Notes: generated by a model not told the origin, from the sequence alone. Shown: positions 14,500 through 22,845, numbered from the stretch's first letter. The stretch is 25,850 bases of DNA from JANNGZ01 sp031404155 (GCA_031404155.1 JANNGZ010000228.1:1-25850); one strand, 5' to 3'. Numbers and translations are program-made.

Positions 14500-16437
14500 T
14501 CACTCGACAGTGACCGACTTCGCGAGGTTTCTTGGCTTGTCCACATCCGTTCCGCGGGCGCAGGCGGTGTGGTACGCGAGCAGTTGCAGCGGCACCACAT
14601 GCAGGATCGGGCTCAAGGCGCCGTAGTGCTCGGGCATGCGGATCACATGCACCCCGGGGCCGCTTTCGATGCGGGTGTCGGCGTCGGCGAAGACATACAG
14701 CTCGCCGCCGCGGGCACGCACTTCCTGCATGTTGCTCTTGAGCTTTTGAAGCAGCTGGTCGTTCGGTGCGATGGTCACCACCGGCATCGCCGCGGTGACC
14801 AGCGCCAGCGGCCCGTGTTTGAGTTCACCCGCGGGGTAGGCCTCGGCATGGATGTAGCTGATCTCCTTCAACTTCAACGCGCCTTCCAGCGCCACCGGAT
14901 AGTGCAGGCCGCGGCCGAGGAAGAGCGCGTGTTCCTTGGCGGTGAAGTCCTGCGACCAGGCGATGATTTGCGGCTCCAGAGCGAGCGCGGCCTGCACCGC
15001 GGCGGGCAGGTGGCGCAGGGCCTTGAGGTGCCCGGCCTCCTGCGCCTCGCTCAGCCGGCCGCGCAACTGGGCCAGGGCGAGCGTGAGCAGGAAGAGGCCG
15101 ACCAGCTGCGTGGTGAAGGCTTTGGTCGAGGCCACGCCCACTTCCACGCCGGCGCGGGTGATGAAAGCGAACTGGCACTCGCGCACCATCGCGCTGGTGG
15201 CGACGTTGCAGATCGTCAGCGTGGTCGGCATGCCGAGCGAACGGGCGTGTTTCAGCGCGGCCAGGGTGTCGGCGGTTTCGCCGCTCTGGCTGATCGTGAC
15301 CACCAGGGTGCGCGGGTTGGGCACGCTGTCGCGGTAGCGGTATTCGCTGGCGATCTCCACGTTGGTCGGGATGCCGGCGATCGACTCCAGCCAGTACTTG
15401 GCCACCGAGCCCGAGTAGTAGCTGGTGCCGCAGGCGAGGATCAACACCTGGTCGATGCCCTTGAAGGCCGAATACGCACCGTCGCCGAAGAGCTCGGGGC
15501 TGATCGCCTGCACCGCGTCCAGCGTGTCGGCGATCGCCTTCGGCTGCTCGAAGATTTCCTTTTGCATGTAGTGGCGGTAGGGCCCGAGTTCGGCCGCGCC
15601 GCTGTGCGCGTGCACCGTTCGCACCTCGCGCTGCACCGGGCGCAGCGCGCCGGTTTCGTCGCGGCCGACGATCCAGTGTTTGCCGAGCTGGATGTCGACC
15701 ACGTCGCCTTCTTCGAGGTAGACGATCTGGTCGGTGACACCGGCCAGCGCCATCGCGTCGGAGGCGAGAAAGGTGTCGCCCTCGCCCACACCCACCACCA
15801 GCGGCGAGCCTTCGCGCGCACCGACCACGCGCTGCGGCTCGTCGCGGCAGAACGCCGCGATGGCATAGGCGCCGCGCAGGCGCACCACCGCCTGCTGCAC
15901 CGCCTCGAACAGGTCGCCGTGGTAGAGGTGGTTCACCAGGTGGGCGATGACCTCGGTGTCGGTCTGGCTGGTGAACACATACCCCTTGGCCTGAAGCTCG
16001 GCGCGCAGCTCGTCGTGGTTTTCGATGATGCCGTTGTGAACCAGGGCGACGCGGGCCGTAGCGCCCGCTTGACTGCTCTGGGCCGAAGCGCCCGCTTCGC
16101 CGCTGCGTCCCGCCGCGTCGGCAGCGGCCGCGTCCGAACCCGCGGCCGCGTTCGCGCCGGGCCCGGCCGAAAAATGCGGGTGTGCGTTGTGCACCGCCGG
16201 CACGCCGTGTGTCGCCCAGCGGGTATGGGCGATGCCGGTGGTGGCGCTGATGCCTTCGCTGGTCACCTGCGCCTGCAACTCGGCCACCCGCGAGGTGCTG
16301 CGTGCGCGCCTGAGCATGCCGCCCTGATGCACCGCCACGCCGCAGGAGTCGTAGCCGCGGTATTCGAGCCGCTTCAAACCCTCGACGAGGATCGGAACGA
16401 TGTTGCGCGTACTGACCGCGCCGACGATGCCGCACAT
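14500..16437 (-). CDS. glmS: Glucosamine-6-phosphate synthase (isomerizing), with Ala-rich insertion
   Basis: GlmS makes glucosamine 6-phosphate from fructose 6-phosphate and glutamine, the first step to UDP-GlcNAc for peptidoglycan and LPS. The N-terminal glutaminase domain starts MCGIVGA with catalytic Cys2 and has HTRWATHG and ALVHNGIIENH. Two SIS domains follow (ACGTSYYSG, SQSGETADT, KEISYIHAEAYPAGELKHGP), and the protein ends KPRNLAKSVTVE. The length is 645 residues against about 610 for the family; the excess is an Ala/Gly/Ser-rich stretch at residues 91-128, between NAHPHFS and ARVALVHNG. All catalytic motifs are intact. The promoter should lie in the AT-richer gap shared with the Lrp-type regulator. 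Confidence 0.96.
   Translation of the reverse strand: MCGIVGAVSTRNIVPILVEGLKRLEYRGYDSCGVAVHQGGMLRRARSTSRVAELQAQVTSEGISATTGIAHTRWATHGVPAVHNAHPHFSAGPGANAAAGSDAAAADAAGRSGEAGASAQSSQAGATARVALVHNGIIENHDELRAELQAKGYVFTSQTDTEVIAHLVNHLYHGDLFEAVQQAVVRLRGAYAIAAFCRDEPQRVVGAREGSPLVVGVGEGDTFLASDAMALAGVTDQIVYLEEGDVVDIQLGKHWIVGRDETGALRPVQREVRTVHAHSGAAELGPYRHYMQKEIFEQPKAIADTLDAVQAISPELFGDGAYSAFKGIDQVLILACGTSYYSGSVAKYWLESIAGIPTNVEIASEYRYRDSVPNPRTLVVTISQSGETADTLAALKHARSLGMPTTLTICNVATSAMVRECQFAFITRAGVEVGVASTKAFTTQLVGLFLLTLALAQLRGRLSEAQEAGHLKALRHLPAAVQAALALEPQIIAWSQDFTAKEHALFLGRGLHYPVALEGALKLKEISYIHAEAYPAGELKHGPLALVTAAMPVVTIAPNDQLLQKLKSNMQEVRARGGELYVFADADTRIESGPGVHVIRMPEHYGALSPILHVVPLQLLAYHTACARGTDVDKPRNLAKSVTVE
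16051..16167. repeat. In-frame Ala-rich insertion in glmS containing a 27-bp tandem repeat
   Basis: This segment encodes the residues that are extra relative to the usual GlmS glutaminase domain. Within it, 16051-16077 and 16078-16104 are 27-base units identical at 21 positions (nine codons each, SSQAGATAR and SGEAGASAQ). The rest is GC-rich and codes mainly Ala, Gly, Ser and Asp. The insertion falls just before the loop leading to VHNGIIEN. Confidence 0.75.
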
Positions 16438-16596
16438 GGAAGTTCACCTGATGGAGTTGGCGATGCAGCGGATGTTAGAGAACACCACGAGCAATCGGAT
16501 TGCAGATTTCACGCGACGCTGGAGAAATCATGCCGTAAACCATGCGTCGAGAACTCTGATTCCAAAACGATTGAACATCCGGAATAATCTTGCAGC
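16438..16596. promoter_or_regulatory. Divergent promoter region of glmS and the Lrp-type gene
   Basis: This gap is clearly more AT-rich than its surroundings and lies between two outward-reading starts. A dyad ATTCC-N17-GGAAT spans 16559-16585, twelve bases before the Lrp-type ATG, a plausible autoregulatory site since Lrp/AsnC proteins bind AT-rich dyads near their own start. I could not assign a confident -35/-10 pair for either gene. Confidence 0.35.
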
Positions 16597-17070
16597 ATGA
16601 CCAGCCTCGACGCGATCGACATCCGCCTGCTCGATCTGCTCCAGGCCGACGCCTCACGCTCGAACCAGGACTTGGCCGCCGCCGCCGCGGTGTCGCCGGC
16701 CACTGCGATGCGCCGGGTGCGCCGGCTGGTGGACACGGGGGTGATCGAGCGCCAGATCGCGATCGTCTCCGTCGCGGCCACCGCAGCCGGCCTGAGCGCG
16801 GTGGTCGAGATCACCCTGGACCGCCAGGGCGCCGAACACCTCGACGCCTTCGAAGCCCGCGCGGTGGCCGAGCCCGGGGTGCAACAGTGTTATCGCGTCT
16901 CGCCCGGGCCCGACTTCGTGTTGATCGTGCACGGCGCCGACATGGCCGGCTACCACGCGCTGGCGCAGCGCCTGTTCACGCAGGACGCCAATGTGCGCAA
17001 CGTCAAGGCCTTTTTCAGCGTGAAGCGGGCGAAGTTCGAGCCGCGGATCGCGAGCTTGACCGTGGGCTGA
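16597..17070 (+). CDS. Lrp/AsnC family transcriptional regulator
   Basis: A 157-residue regulator of the Lrp/AsnC (feast/famine) family. The N-terminal winged helix-turn-helix (about residues 5-55: DAIDIRLLDLLQADA, NQDLAAAAAVSPATAMRRVRRL, GVIERQ) binds DNA. The C-terminal AsnC/RAM domain (about 70-145, with CYRVSPGPDFVLIVHGADM) binds an amino acid and drives oligomer formation. It is divergent from glmS, and regulators of this kind often control themselves and a neighbour, but no link between this one and GlmS is known; the effector and regulon cannot be told from the sequence. Confidence 0.93.
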   Translation: MTSLDAIDIRLLDLLQADASRSNQDLAAAAAVSPATAMRRVRRLVDTGVIERQIAIVSVAATAAGLSAVVEITLDRQGAEHLDAFEARAVAEPGVQQCYRVSPGPDFVLIVHGADMAGYHALAQRLFTQDANVRNVKAFFSVKRAKFEPRIASLTVG

Positions 17071-17150
17071 ATTGCGGGCCCATGGGCTCGTGCTGGCAGG
17101 CTCGCGCGGGATCCACAGCTCGCACCCGGGACGCGTTGTGGCCTCGAGGC

Positions 17151-18365
17151 TCAGGTGCGCAGGATCGCCAGGCCCTTGAGGTACTCCCCCTCGGGGAAGA
17201 GCAGCGTGGTCGGGTGGTCGCATGCGGCTTCGAGCCGCGCGAGCAAGGCGCCGTCGACACCGGCGTCGATGCCGGCGCCGGCCACGATCTTGTGGAACAG
17301 GTCGGCACTCACCCCGCCCGAGCAGGAAAAGGTGAGCAGCAGGCCACCGGGCGCGAGCAGTTTCAGCGCCAGGCGGTTGATGTCCTTGTAGGCGCGCGCG
17401 GCGCGTTCGGCATGCGCCGCGGTGGGTGCAAATTTCGGCGGGTCGAGCACGATCGCGTCGAAGCTTTCACCGGCCTCCAGGCGCAGGCGCAGTTGCTGGT
17501 TCACATCGGCGTCGACAAACTCCGCGCGTGAGGCGTCGAAGCCGTTCAAGGCCACGTTGGCGCGCGCCTGCTCCAGCGCCGGTGCCGACGAGTCGATGCT
17601 CACCACCTGCTGCGCGCCGCCGATCAAGGCAGCCACGGTGAAGCCCCCGGTGTAGCTGAAGCAGTTGAGCACCCGCTGGCAGCCGAAGTGGCGCACCCAG
17701 GCCGCGAAGCGCGCGCGGTTGTCGCGCTGGTCGAGGTAGAAGCCGGTCTTGTGGCCTTGCGCCACGTCGAGCGCCAAGCGCCAGTCGTGTTCGCGGATCG
17801 TGATCCGGGTGTCGCCGGCGTCGCTGGTGGCACTGCCCGGCACGACGCCGGGGCCCCGCAACCAGCCGCTCACCACGGGGAGCCCTTCCAGGCCGCGCAC
17901 GCTCGCGTCCGAGCGTTCGTACAGGCGGGTCACGCCGGTGGCCTGGAGCAGCACCTCGACGAGGGTCGACTTCCAGCGCTCGACCCCGGCGGACAGGAAC
18001 TGCGCGCTCAAGCAGTCGCCATAACGGTCGACCACCAAGCCGGGCAGGCCGTCGGCCTCGCCGTGCACCAGGCGCAGGCCGTCGCTTTGGATCGGCAGGC
18101 GCGCTCGCAGCGCCAACGCGGCGTGCAGCCGGCGCTCGAAGAAGGCGCGGTCGACGCGCTCGGCCTCGTCATAGCTCCAGGCGCGCAGGCGGATCGCGGA
18201 CTGCGGGCTGAACGCGGCCCAGGCCAGGAAGCGGCCGTCGTGGGCCTCCACGCGCACCGTCTCGCCGGCGTCGCCGCCGCCCCGCTCGACACTGCCCTGG
18301 AACACCCAGGGGTGGCGCCGCTGCAGCGAGCGCTCCTTGCCGTCACGCAAACGCACCGTTTTCAT
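17151..18365 (-). CDS. rlmI: Class I SAM-dependent rRNA methyltransferase, RlmI-like
   Basis: Predicted 23S rRNA cytosine-5 methyltransferase of the RlmI (YccW) type. The 404 residues hold an N-terminal PUA domain (about 1-75, MKTVRLRDGKERSLQRRHPWVF), a middle domain (LVHGEADGLPGLVVDRYG) and a Rossmann methyltransferase domain. The latter has VLNCFSYTGGFTVAA (near 233), IDSSAPALEQARANVALNG, LDPPKF (near 308) and FSCSG (near 346), the last carrying the likely catalytic cysteine. E. coli RlmI (396 residues) modifies C1962. The ATG at 18365 is chosen because the PUA domain begins there. It converges with the Lrp-type gene across 80 bases that hold only a small GCCCATGGGC palindrome. Confidence 0.92.
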   Translation of the reverse strand: MKTVRLRDGKERSLQRRHPWVFQGSVERGGGDAGETVRVEAHDGRFLAWAAFSPQSAIRLRAWSYDEAERVDRAFFERRLHAALALRARLPIQSDGLRLVHGEADGLPGLVVDRYGDCLSAQFLSAGVERWKSTLVEVLLQATGVTRLYERSDASVRGLEGLPVVSGWLRGPGVVPGSATSDAGDTRITIREHDWRLALDVAQGHKTGFYLDQRDNRARFAAWVRHFGCQRVLNCFSYTGGFTVAALIGGAQQVVSIDSSAPALEQARANVALNGFDASRAEFVDADVNQQLRLRLEAGESFDAIVLDPPKFAPTAAHAERAARAYKDINRLALKLLAPGGLLLTFSCSGGVSADLFHKIVAGAGIDAGVDGALLARLEAACDHPTTLLFPEGEYLKGLAILRT

Positions 18366-18466
18366 CGGCACATTTTCGCCCCTGCAAGGGTATGGTTTAG
18401 GGGTCGAATCGTGGCCGCTGCAAGGCCACACTCGGCACCCACCCACCCACCGAGGAGCGTTGGATC

Positions 18467-19030
18467 ATGGATGCTTCCCTTCGCACAAGCTTGGCGGCCG
18501 CGCTCGCGGCCAGCCTGGCGCTGTTCAGCGGCTGCGGCAAGGTGCAGGAGTCTGCTGCGGAAAAGGCGGCCGAGAAGGCGATCGAGGCCGGCATGGCCAA
18601 AGACGGCGGCAAGGCCAAGGTCGACCTGGGCGGCGGCGGCATGAAGATCCAGACCACCGACGCGTCGGGCAAAACCTCGCAGATGGAGATGGGCTCGGCG
18701 CAGGTGACCGAGGCTGAACTCGGCGTGCCCTTCTACCCCGGCACCAAACCCGGCGAGGGCCAGTCGACCAAGATCAGCACGCCCGACGGCAACGCCATCA
18801 CCACCGCGATGCACAGCGACGACGCGGCCGAGAAGGTGGCCGAGTTCTTCCGCCAGAAGCTCAAGGCGCAATCCGAGGGCAAGCAGTTCACCGAGATGAG
18901 CGGTGGTGGCGGCAACTACACGCTGATGCTGGCGGACGAAAAGGACAAGGGCTTCGTGCAGGTGCACGTGAACAAGGCCGAGAAGGGCAGCGACATCATG
19001 ATCTCGGCGCACCGCAAGGTCGAGAAGTAG
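18467..19030 (+). CDS. Putative lipoprotein of unknown function
   Basis: A 187-residue exported protein with a short N-terminal signal (SLRTSLAAALAASLALFSGC) and a probable lipobox cysteine at residue 23, so it is likely a lipid-anchored periplasmic or outer-membrane protein. The mature part is charged: an Ala/Glu/Lys-rich segment (ESAAEKAAEKAIEAGMAK), a Gly-rich stretch, and a compact C-terminal region (GVPFYPGTKPGEG through AEKVAEFFRQKLKAQ to IMISAHRKVEK) that may be a small folded domain. GAGGAG lies about nine bases before the ATG. It diverges from the RlmI-like gene. I do not recognise a named family. Confidence 0.8.
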   Translation: MDASLRTSLAAALAASLALFSGCGKVQESAAEKAAEKAIEAGMAKDGGKAKVDLGGGGMKIQTTDASGKTSQMEMGSAQVTEAELGVPFYPGTKPGEGQSTKISTPDGNAITTAMHSDDAAEKVAEFFRQKLKAQSEGKQFTEMSGGGGNYTLMLADEKDKGFVQVHVNKAEKGSDIMISAHRKVEK

Positions 19031-19112
19031 CCGACGCTCGCCACGAGCCGCGCCTGCCCGCGCGCGATCGCCGCTCGGTTGCGGGCGCCGCGGTTCAAGC
19101 GCTTATCCGCGC

Positions 19113-20162
19113 TTACTCGCGCTTCTTCGCACGCGGGTGGGCCGCGTCGTACACCTTGGCCAGGTGCTGGTAGTCCAGCCGCGTGTAAACCTGCGTGGTG
19201 CCGATGTTGGCGTGGCCGAGCAGTTCCTGCACCGCACGCAGGTCGCCGCTGGATTGCAGCAGGTGCGAGGCAAAGCTGTGGCGCAGCATGTGCGGGTGCA
19301 CATGGGTCGGCACCCCTGCGGCCAGCGCCAGCGCCTTCAGGCGGGTGCGCACCTGGCCGGCGGTGAGGCGGCTGCCGCGGCGGCTGACGAACAGCGCCAG
19401 CTCACCCGCAGCCGCCAGGGTCTCGCGCTGCACGAGCCAGACCTCGAGCGCCTGAAGCGCGGCCCGCCCCACCGGCACGCTGCGCCGTTTGCTGCCCTTG
19501 CCCAGCACGTGCACCAGCGCATCGTCGCGGTCGACGAAGGCCGGCGACGCGGCCGACGCGGCCAGGTCCAGCGCCACCAGCTCGCCCACACGCAGCCCGC
19601 AACTGTAGAGCAGCTCGACGACGCAGCGGTCGCGTGCGTTCAGCGCGGCGTCGCCGAGTTCGCTGCGGTGCTCCGCCAGCGCCACCGCCTGGTCCACCGC
19701 CAGCGCCTTGGGCAGCGGCTTGCCGGCACGCGGCGCGCGCACCCCGTCCACCGGGTTGGCAGCCACGAGGCCGTCGCGGCCGAGAAACCGGTACAGGCCG
19801 CGCCATGCCGACAGCACCAGCGCGATGCTGCGCGGCGCCAGGCCCTGCGAATGCAGTTGCGCCGCCCAGCGCCGCACATGGTGCGGGTGCACTTCGCGCA
19901 GCGGCACGCCGGCGTGGGCCGAGAGCAAGAGCAGGCGCTGGAGCGCCTCGCCGTAGATCACCAGCGTGCGCCGGGCCAGCCGGCGCTCGACCGCGAGGTG
20001 TTGCAGGTAGGCCTGCGCTTCGGCCGGCAATGCAGCGGGCGATGCAGTGGGCAACGCCGCGGGCAAATCGCCGGGCGAGTCGGCCGATGCACCGGCGCCA
20101 GCAGCGGCGTCAGGCCCGGCCGACGAGCCGGTAGCCTCGAGCGGTGCAGCCGGGTTGCCCAT
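19113..20162 (-). CDS. xerC: Tyrosine recombinase XerC
   Basis: XerC works with XerD at dif to resolve chromosome dimers. The 349-residue protein has all catalytic residues of the tyrosine recombinases: Arg191 (SCGLRVGEL), Lys222 (LGKGSKRR), His291 and Arg294 (HPHMLRHSFASH), His317 (LLGHANIG) and nucleophile Tyr326 (TTQVYTRL). The first 45 residues are an Ala/Gly/Pro-rich tail not usual in XerC, so an internal start may be used; the SAM-like N-terminal domain begins near residue 46. Its place after dapF and a DUF484 gene matches the widely conserved dapF-DUF484-xerC order and supports XerC over an integrase. Confidence 0.94.
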   Translation of the reverse strand: MGNPAAPLEATGSSAGPDAAAGAGASADSPGDLPAALPTASPAALPAEAQAYLQHLAVERRLARRTLVIYGEALQRLLLLSAHAGVPLREVHPHHVRRWAAQLHSQGLAPRSIALVLSAWRGLYRFLGRDGLVAANPVDGVRAPRAGKPLPKALAVDQAVALAEHRSELGDAALNARDRCVVELLYSCGLRVGELVALDLAASAASPAFVDRDDALVHVLGKGSKRRSVPVGRAALQALEVWLVQRETLAAAGELALFVSRRGSRLTAGQVRTRLKALALAAGVPTHVHPHMLRHSFASHLLQSSGDLRAVQELLGHANIGTTQVYTRLDYQHLAKVYDAAHPRAKKRE

Positions 20163-20178
20163 GCCGGCCTTGCCCGCG

Positions 20179-20940
20179 CTAGCCCACCGTCGCCGTGCCG
20201 GGCGCGGAGTTCTGGGCGGGGTTGGGCAGCAAGCGCGACAAACTCGCGCTGGCCACCTCGCCCAGGCGCATCAAGAACTCGGTGCCCATGTCGGCGCTGT
20301 AGCGCGTGGGGTCGGGTGAAGCCAGCACCAGCAGGCCGAAGGCCTCGCTGCCGCGGCGCAGCGGCACCAGCGCCAGCGACATCACGGTGGCCGGGTCGTC
20401 GAGCCAGCGCACCGCTTCGAAGCCGGTGTTGACGCCGCAGTAAGGCGTCGCGAGGCTGTTGGCGAGGCTCTTCGCGTCTTCACTGGCGGCGCCCTGGCCA
20501 GCGTCCTTGCCACCGCCGCTGTCCTCACTGCGGCCGCCGTTCACGATCGACAGCGTGGCGAACGCATCGGCCACGCCCCAGACCCGCAGCGCGGCCTGCG
20601 GAATCATGAATTCATGTTGCAGCTGCGCGAGCAGCACCGCGGCCACGTCGGCCGGCCGCGCGGTGGCGAGCAGCGCGCGGGTCCAGCGGTGCAGCCGGTC
20701 GGACAGCGCCACGTTGTCCTGGCCGTGGCGCAGCATTTCGATGATGCGCATTTCCAGGCCCTTGATCTTGTCGCGCAGCATTTCCATCTGCCGCTCCTGC
20801 AAGGACACCGCGCGCTGGCCATGCGGGCTGGTGAGCTGGATGCTCCCGAGCAGCTCGGCATGGCGCTGGAAGAAGCCGGGCGTGTTGGCCAGGTAGTCGG
20901 CGATGTCCGCCTCGGTGATGCCGCCCAGGTTGCTGCTCAC
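20179..20940 (-). CDS. DUF484 family protein (GAF-like)
   Basis: A 253-residue protein of the DUF484 family found between dapF and xerC in many proteobacteria. It starts with a short helical region typical of the family (ITEADIADYLANTPGFFQRHAELL, then ISLQERQ-like helix LQERQMEMLRDKIKGLEMRI) and continues into a GAF-like domain (about residues 85-235: MIPQAALRVWGV, LVPLRRGSEAFGLLVLASPDPTRY). A Gly/Asp-rich insert near residues 133-152 breaks the domain. The start is a GTG that overlaps the dapF stop in GTGA, indicating coupling. Its biochemical role is unknown; a link to recombination is only suggested by synteny. Confidence 0.9.
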   Translation of the reverse strand: MSSNLGGITEADIADYLANTPGFFQRHAELLGSIQLTSPHGQRAVSLQERQMEMLRDKIKGLEMRIIEMLRHGQDNVALSDRLHRWTRALLATARPADVAAVLLAQLQHEFMIPQAALRVWGVADAFATLSIVNGGRSEDSGGGKDAGQGAASEDAKSLANSLATPYCGVNTGFEAVRWLDDPATVMSLALVPLRRGSEAFGLLVLASPDPTRYSADMGTEFLMRLGEVASASLSRLLPNPAQNSAPGTATVG

Positions 20941-21809
20941 AGTTCGATCTCCCCTTCAAACACGGTTTCGGCCGGGCCGGTCATCAGCACCGGTGCATTG
21001 AGATCCATGACGCCGGCCCATTCGATGCGCAGCAGGCCGCCGCGGGTGTGCACCTCAACACCGCCGGCCGCCGCGGCGTCGAGCCAGCCGAGGCGAACAC
21101 CCGCCACCACCGCCGCGCAGGCGCCGGTGCCGCAAGCCAGCGTTTCACCGGCACCACGTTCGAACACGCGCAGCTTGACGGCCGAGCGCGACAGCAACTG
21201 CATGAAGCCCGCGTTGACCTTCCTCGCAAAACGCGGGTGGGCTTCGATCAGCGGGCCTTGCTGGAGCACCGGCGCCGCGTCGACATCGGCAACACGCTGC
21301 ACCGCGTGCGGGTTGCCCATCGAGAGCACCGCCACCTCGATGCGCGCGCCGGCCAGGTCCAGCGGCCAAAGCGCAAAGCCGTTCAACTCACGCGGCGCCA
21401 GGCCCGCGGCGTCGAACGGGATCAGCGCGTGGTCGAAGACGGGCCGGTTCATGTCCACCGTGACACGCCCGTCTTCCTGCAAACGAAGCTCGAGCAGGTT
21501 GTTCACCGTCTCGACCTTGATCGTCTTCTTGTCCGTCAGCCCGCGCCCATGCACATAGCGCACGAAGCAGCGCGCGCCGTTGCCGCAGTGCTCGACCTCG
21601 TCGCCGCTGGCGTTGTGGATGCGGTAGCGAAAATCCACCCCCGGCGTGGCGCTGCGCTCGACGATCAGGATCTGGTCGGCGCCGACGCCGAAACGCCGGT
21701 CGGCCAGGCGCCGCGCCTGTTCGGAGCTCAACTCGATCGGCGACGCGGTGCCGTCGAGCACAACGAAGTCGTTGCCCGCGCCCTGCATCTTGGTGAAGCG
21801 CAATTTCAT
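20937..21809 (-). CDS. dapF: Diaminopimelate epimerase
   Basis: DapF converts LL- to meso-diaminopimelate for lysine and peptidoglycan synthesis. The 290 residues start MKLRFTKMQGAGNDFVV, with the catalytic cysteine pair at Cys75 (HCGNGARC) and Cys226 (LACGTGACAA), plus VDMNRPVF, SMGNPHAV and a C-terminal MTGPAETVFEGEI. Length and motifs are standard. The ATG at 21809 is fixed by the MKLRFTKM start; the frame opens further upstream in repeat sequence. It is followed directly by the DUF484 gene (4-base overlap). Confidence 0.97.
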   Translation of the reverse strand: MKLRFTKMQGAGNDFVVLDGTASPIELSSEQARRLADRRFGVGADQILIVERSATPGVDFRYRIHNASGDEVEHCGNGARCFVRYVHGRGLTDKKTIKVETVNNLLELRLQEDGRVTVDMNRPVFDHALIPFDAAGLAPRELNGFALWPLDLAGARIEVAVLSMGNPHAVQRVADVDAAPVLQQGPLIEAHPRFARKVNAGFMQLLSRSAVKLRVFERGAGETLACGTGACAAVVAGVRLGWLDAAAAGGVEVHTRGGLLRIEWAGVMDLNAPVLMTGPAETVFEGEIEL

Positions 21810-21860
21810 GGTGACGCGATTATCGTCGTGCCCCCGCGGGCCATTGCGCCCGTGAGGTTC

Positions 21861-21925
21861 GTTCGCAGCGCCGGTTCGCAGCGCTGGTTCGCAGCGCTGG
21901 TTCGCAGCGCGCCTTCGCAGCATTC
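21861..21925. repeat. 13-bp tandem repeat upstream of dapF
   Basis: Four 13-base units of the form GTTCGCAGCGCNN start at 21861, 21874, 21887 and 21900; units two and three are identical. A degenerate fifth unit starts at 21913. They fill much of the 154-base gap between the acyltransferase stop and dapF, about 50-90 bases before the dapF ATG. Confidence 0.9.
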
Positions 21926-21963
21926 CTTTTCGGTCTGCGTCGCGGCCGTCGTTCTCGCCCGCG

Positions 21964-22845
21964 CTAGCGGTACACGCTCGCCTCGCCGGGCGGCCGCGTC
22001 TTGAAGCGCTTGTGCACCCACAGGTATTGCGCCGGGTTGCGCCGCACCTCACCCTCGATCCAGCGGTTCATGCGGGTCGCGTCGGCCACCGGGTCGTCAC
22101 TCGGAAAATTCGGCCAGGGGTCGAGGAAGCGCACCTTGTAGCCTTGGCCGCCGGGCAGCATCTCGGCCACCACCGGCTGCACCGTCATGTCGAGCAGGCG
22201 GGCCATGCGCCCCGGCGCCAACAGCGTCGCCGCGGCCACGCCGAAGAAGGGCACGAACGCCGCGTCCTTGGCGCCGAAGTCCATGTCGGGCAGGTTGAAG
22301 AAACACAGGCCGCGGTCGCGGATCGCGCGGATCAGCGGCTTGGCGCCGTCACGCCGCGCGAACAGCTCCGAGCCGCCAAAACGCAGGCGGCCGCGCCGGA
22401 TCGCGGCGTCGAACACGCGGTTGCTTTGGGTCTGATAGATCGTGGCGCCGCGGCGCGACTGGCACAGCTGCACCGCGGTGGCCGCCACATCCAGCGCCAG
22501 GAAATGCGGCACCAGCCACATCACCGGCGCGTGGGTGCGCTCGGCCAGCCCGAGGTCGCCCTCGATGTGCAGCAGGCGCCTGATGCGCTCGGGCGCGGCG
22601 TACCAGAGCAGCCCGCGCTCGACAAAACTGCGCCCGAGCCAGGCGAAGTGTTCGCGCACGAGCTGTGCGCGCTCGCGCTCCGACAGCTCGGGCATGCACA
22701 GCTCGAGGTTGCGCGTGGCGATGCGCCGGCGCGCGCTGCCCAGCCGGTGCAGCAAGGCGCCCAGGCCGCGGCCGACACCGGCCTGAGTGCCCAGCGGCAG
22801 CCAGTGCAGCAGCCAGAGCACGGCGAGGGTGAGGCGCGCGGTCAT
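21964..22845 (-). CDS. LpxL/HtrB-type lipid A or lysophospholipid acyltransferase (copy 1)
   Basis: A 293-residue inner-membrane acyltransferase of the LpxL/LpxM (LPLAT) family that transfers an acyl chain to a lipid A precursor or related lipid. It has an N-terminal hydrophobic anchor (TLAVLWLLHWLPLG), the catalytic HX4D motif His114 to Asp119 (PHFLALD), then NLPDMDFGAKDAAFVPFFG and a C-terminal PAQYLWVHKRFKTRPPG, all typical. It lies between a second family member and dapF on the same strand, likely one transcript. The acyl donor and substrate cannot be assigned from sequence. Confidence 0.92.
   Translation of the reverse strand: MTARLTLAVLWLLHWLPLGTQAGVGRGLGALLHRLGSARRRIATRNLELCMPELSERERAQLVREHFAWLGRSFVERGLLWYAAPERIRRLLHIEGDLGLAERTHAPVMWLVPHFLALDVAATAVQLCQSRRGATIYQTQSNRVFDAAIRRGRLRFGGSELFARRDGAKPLIRAIRDRGLCFFNLPDMDFGAKDAAFVPFFGVAAATLLAPGRMARLLDMTVQPVVAEMLPGGQGYKVRFLDPWPNFPSDDPVADATRMNRWIEGEVRRNPAQYLWVHKRFKTRPPGEASVYR

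Noticed and set aside
14301..14626. Small + strand ORFs opposite the glmS ends (STVTLFARFLG-like)
   Set aside because: These are the antisense translation of the glmS tail and its remnant copy, not genes.
18366..18466. tRNA-like or riboswitch signal around GGGTCGAATCGTGG
   Set aside because: No cloverleaf arms or acceptor stem can be formed; only a 6-bp GTGGCC/GGCCAC hairpin is present.
19113..20162. Phage or island integrase instead of XerC
   Set aside because: Length, motif set and the dapF-DUF484-xerC order all fit housekeeping XerC, and there is no adjacent tRNA or island.
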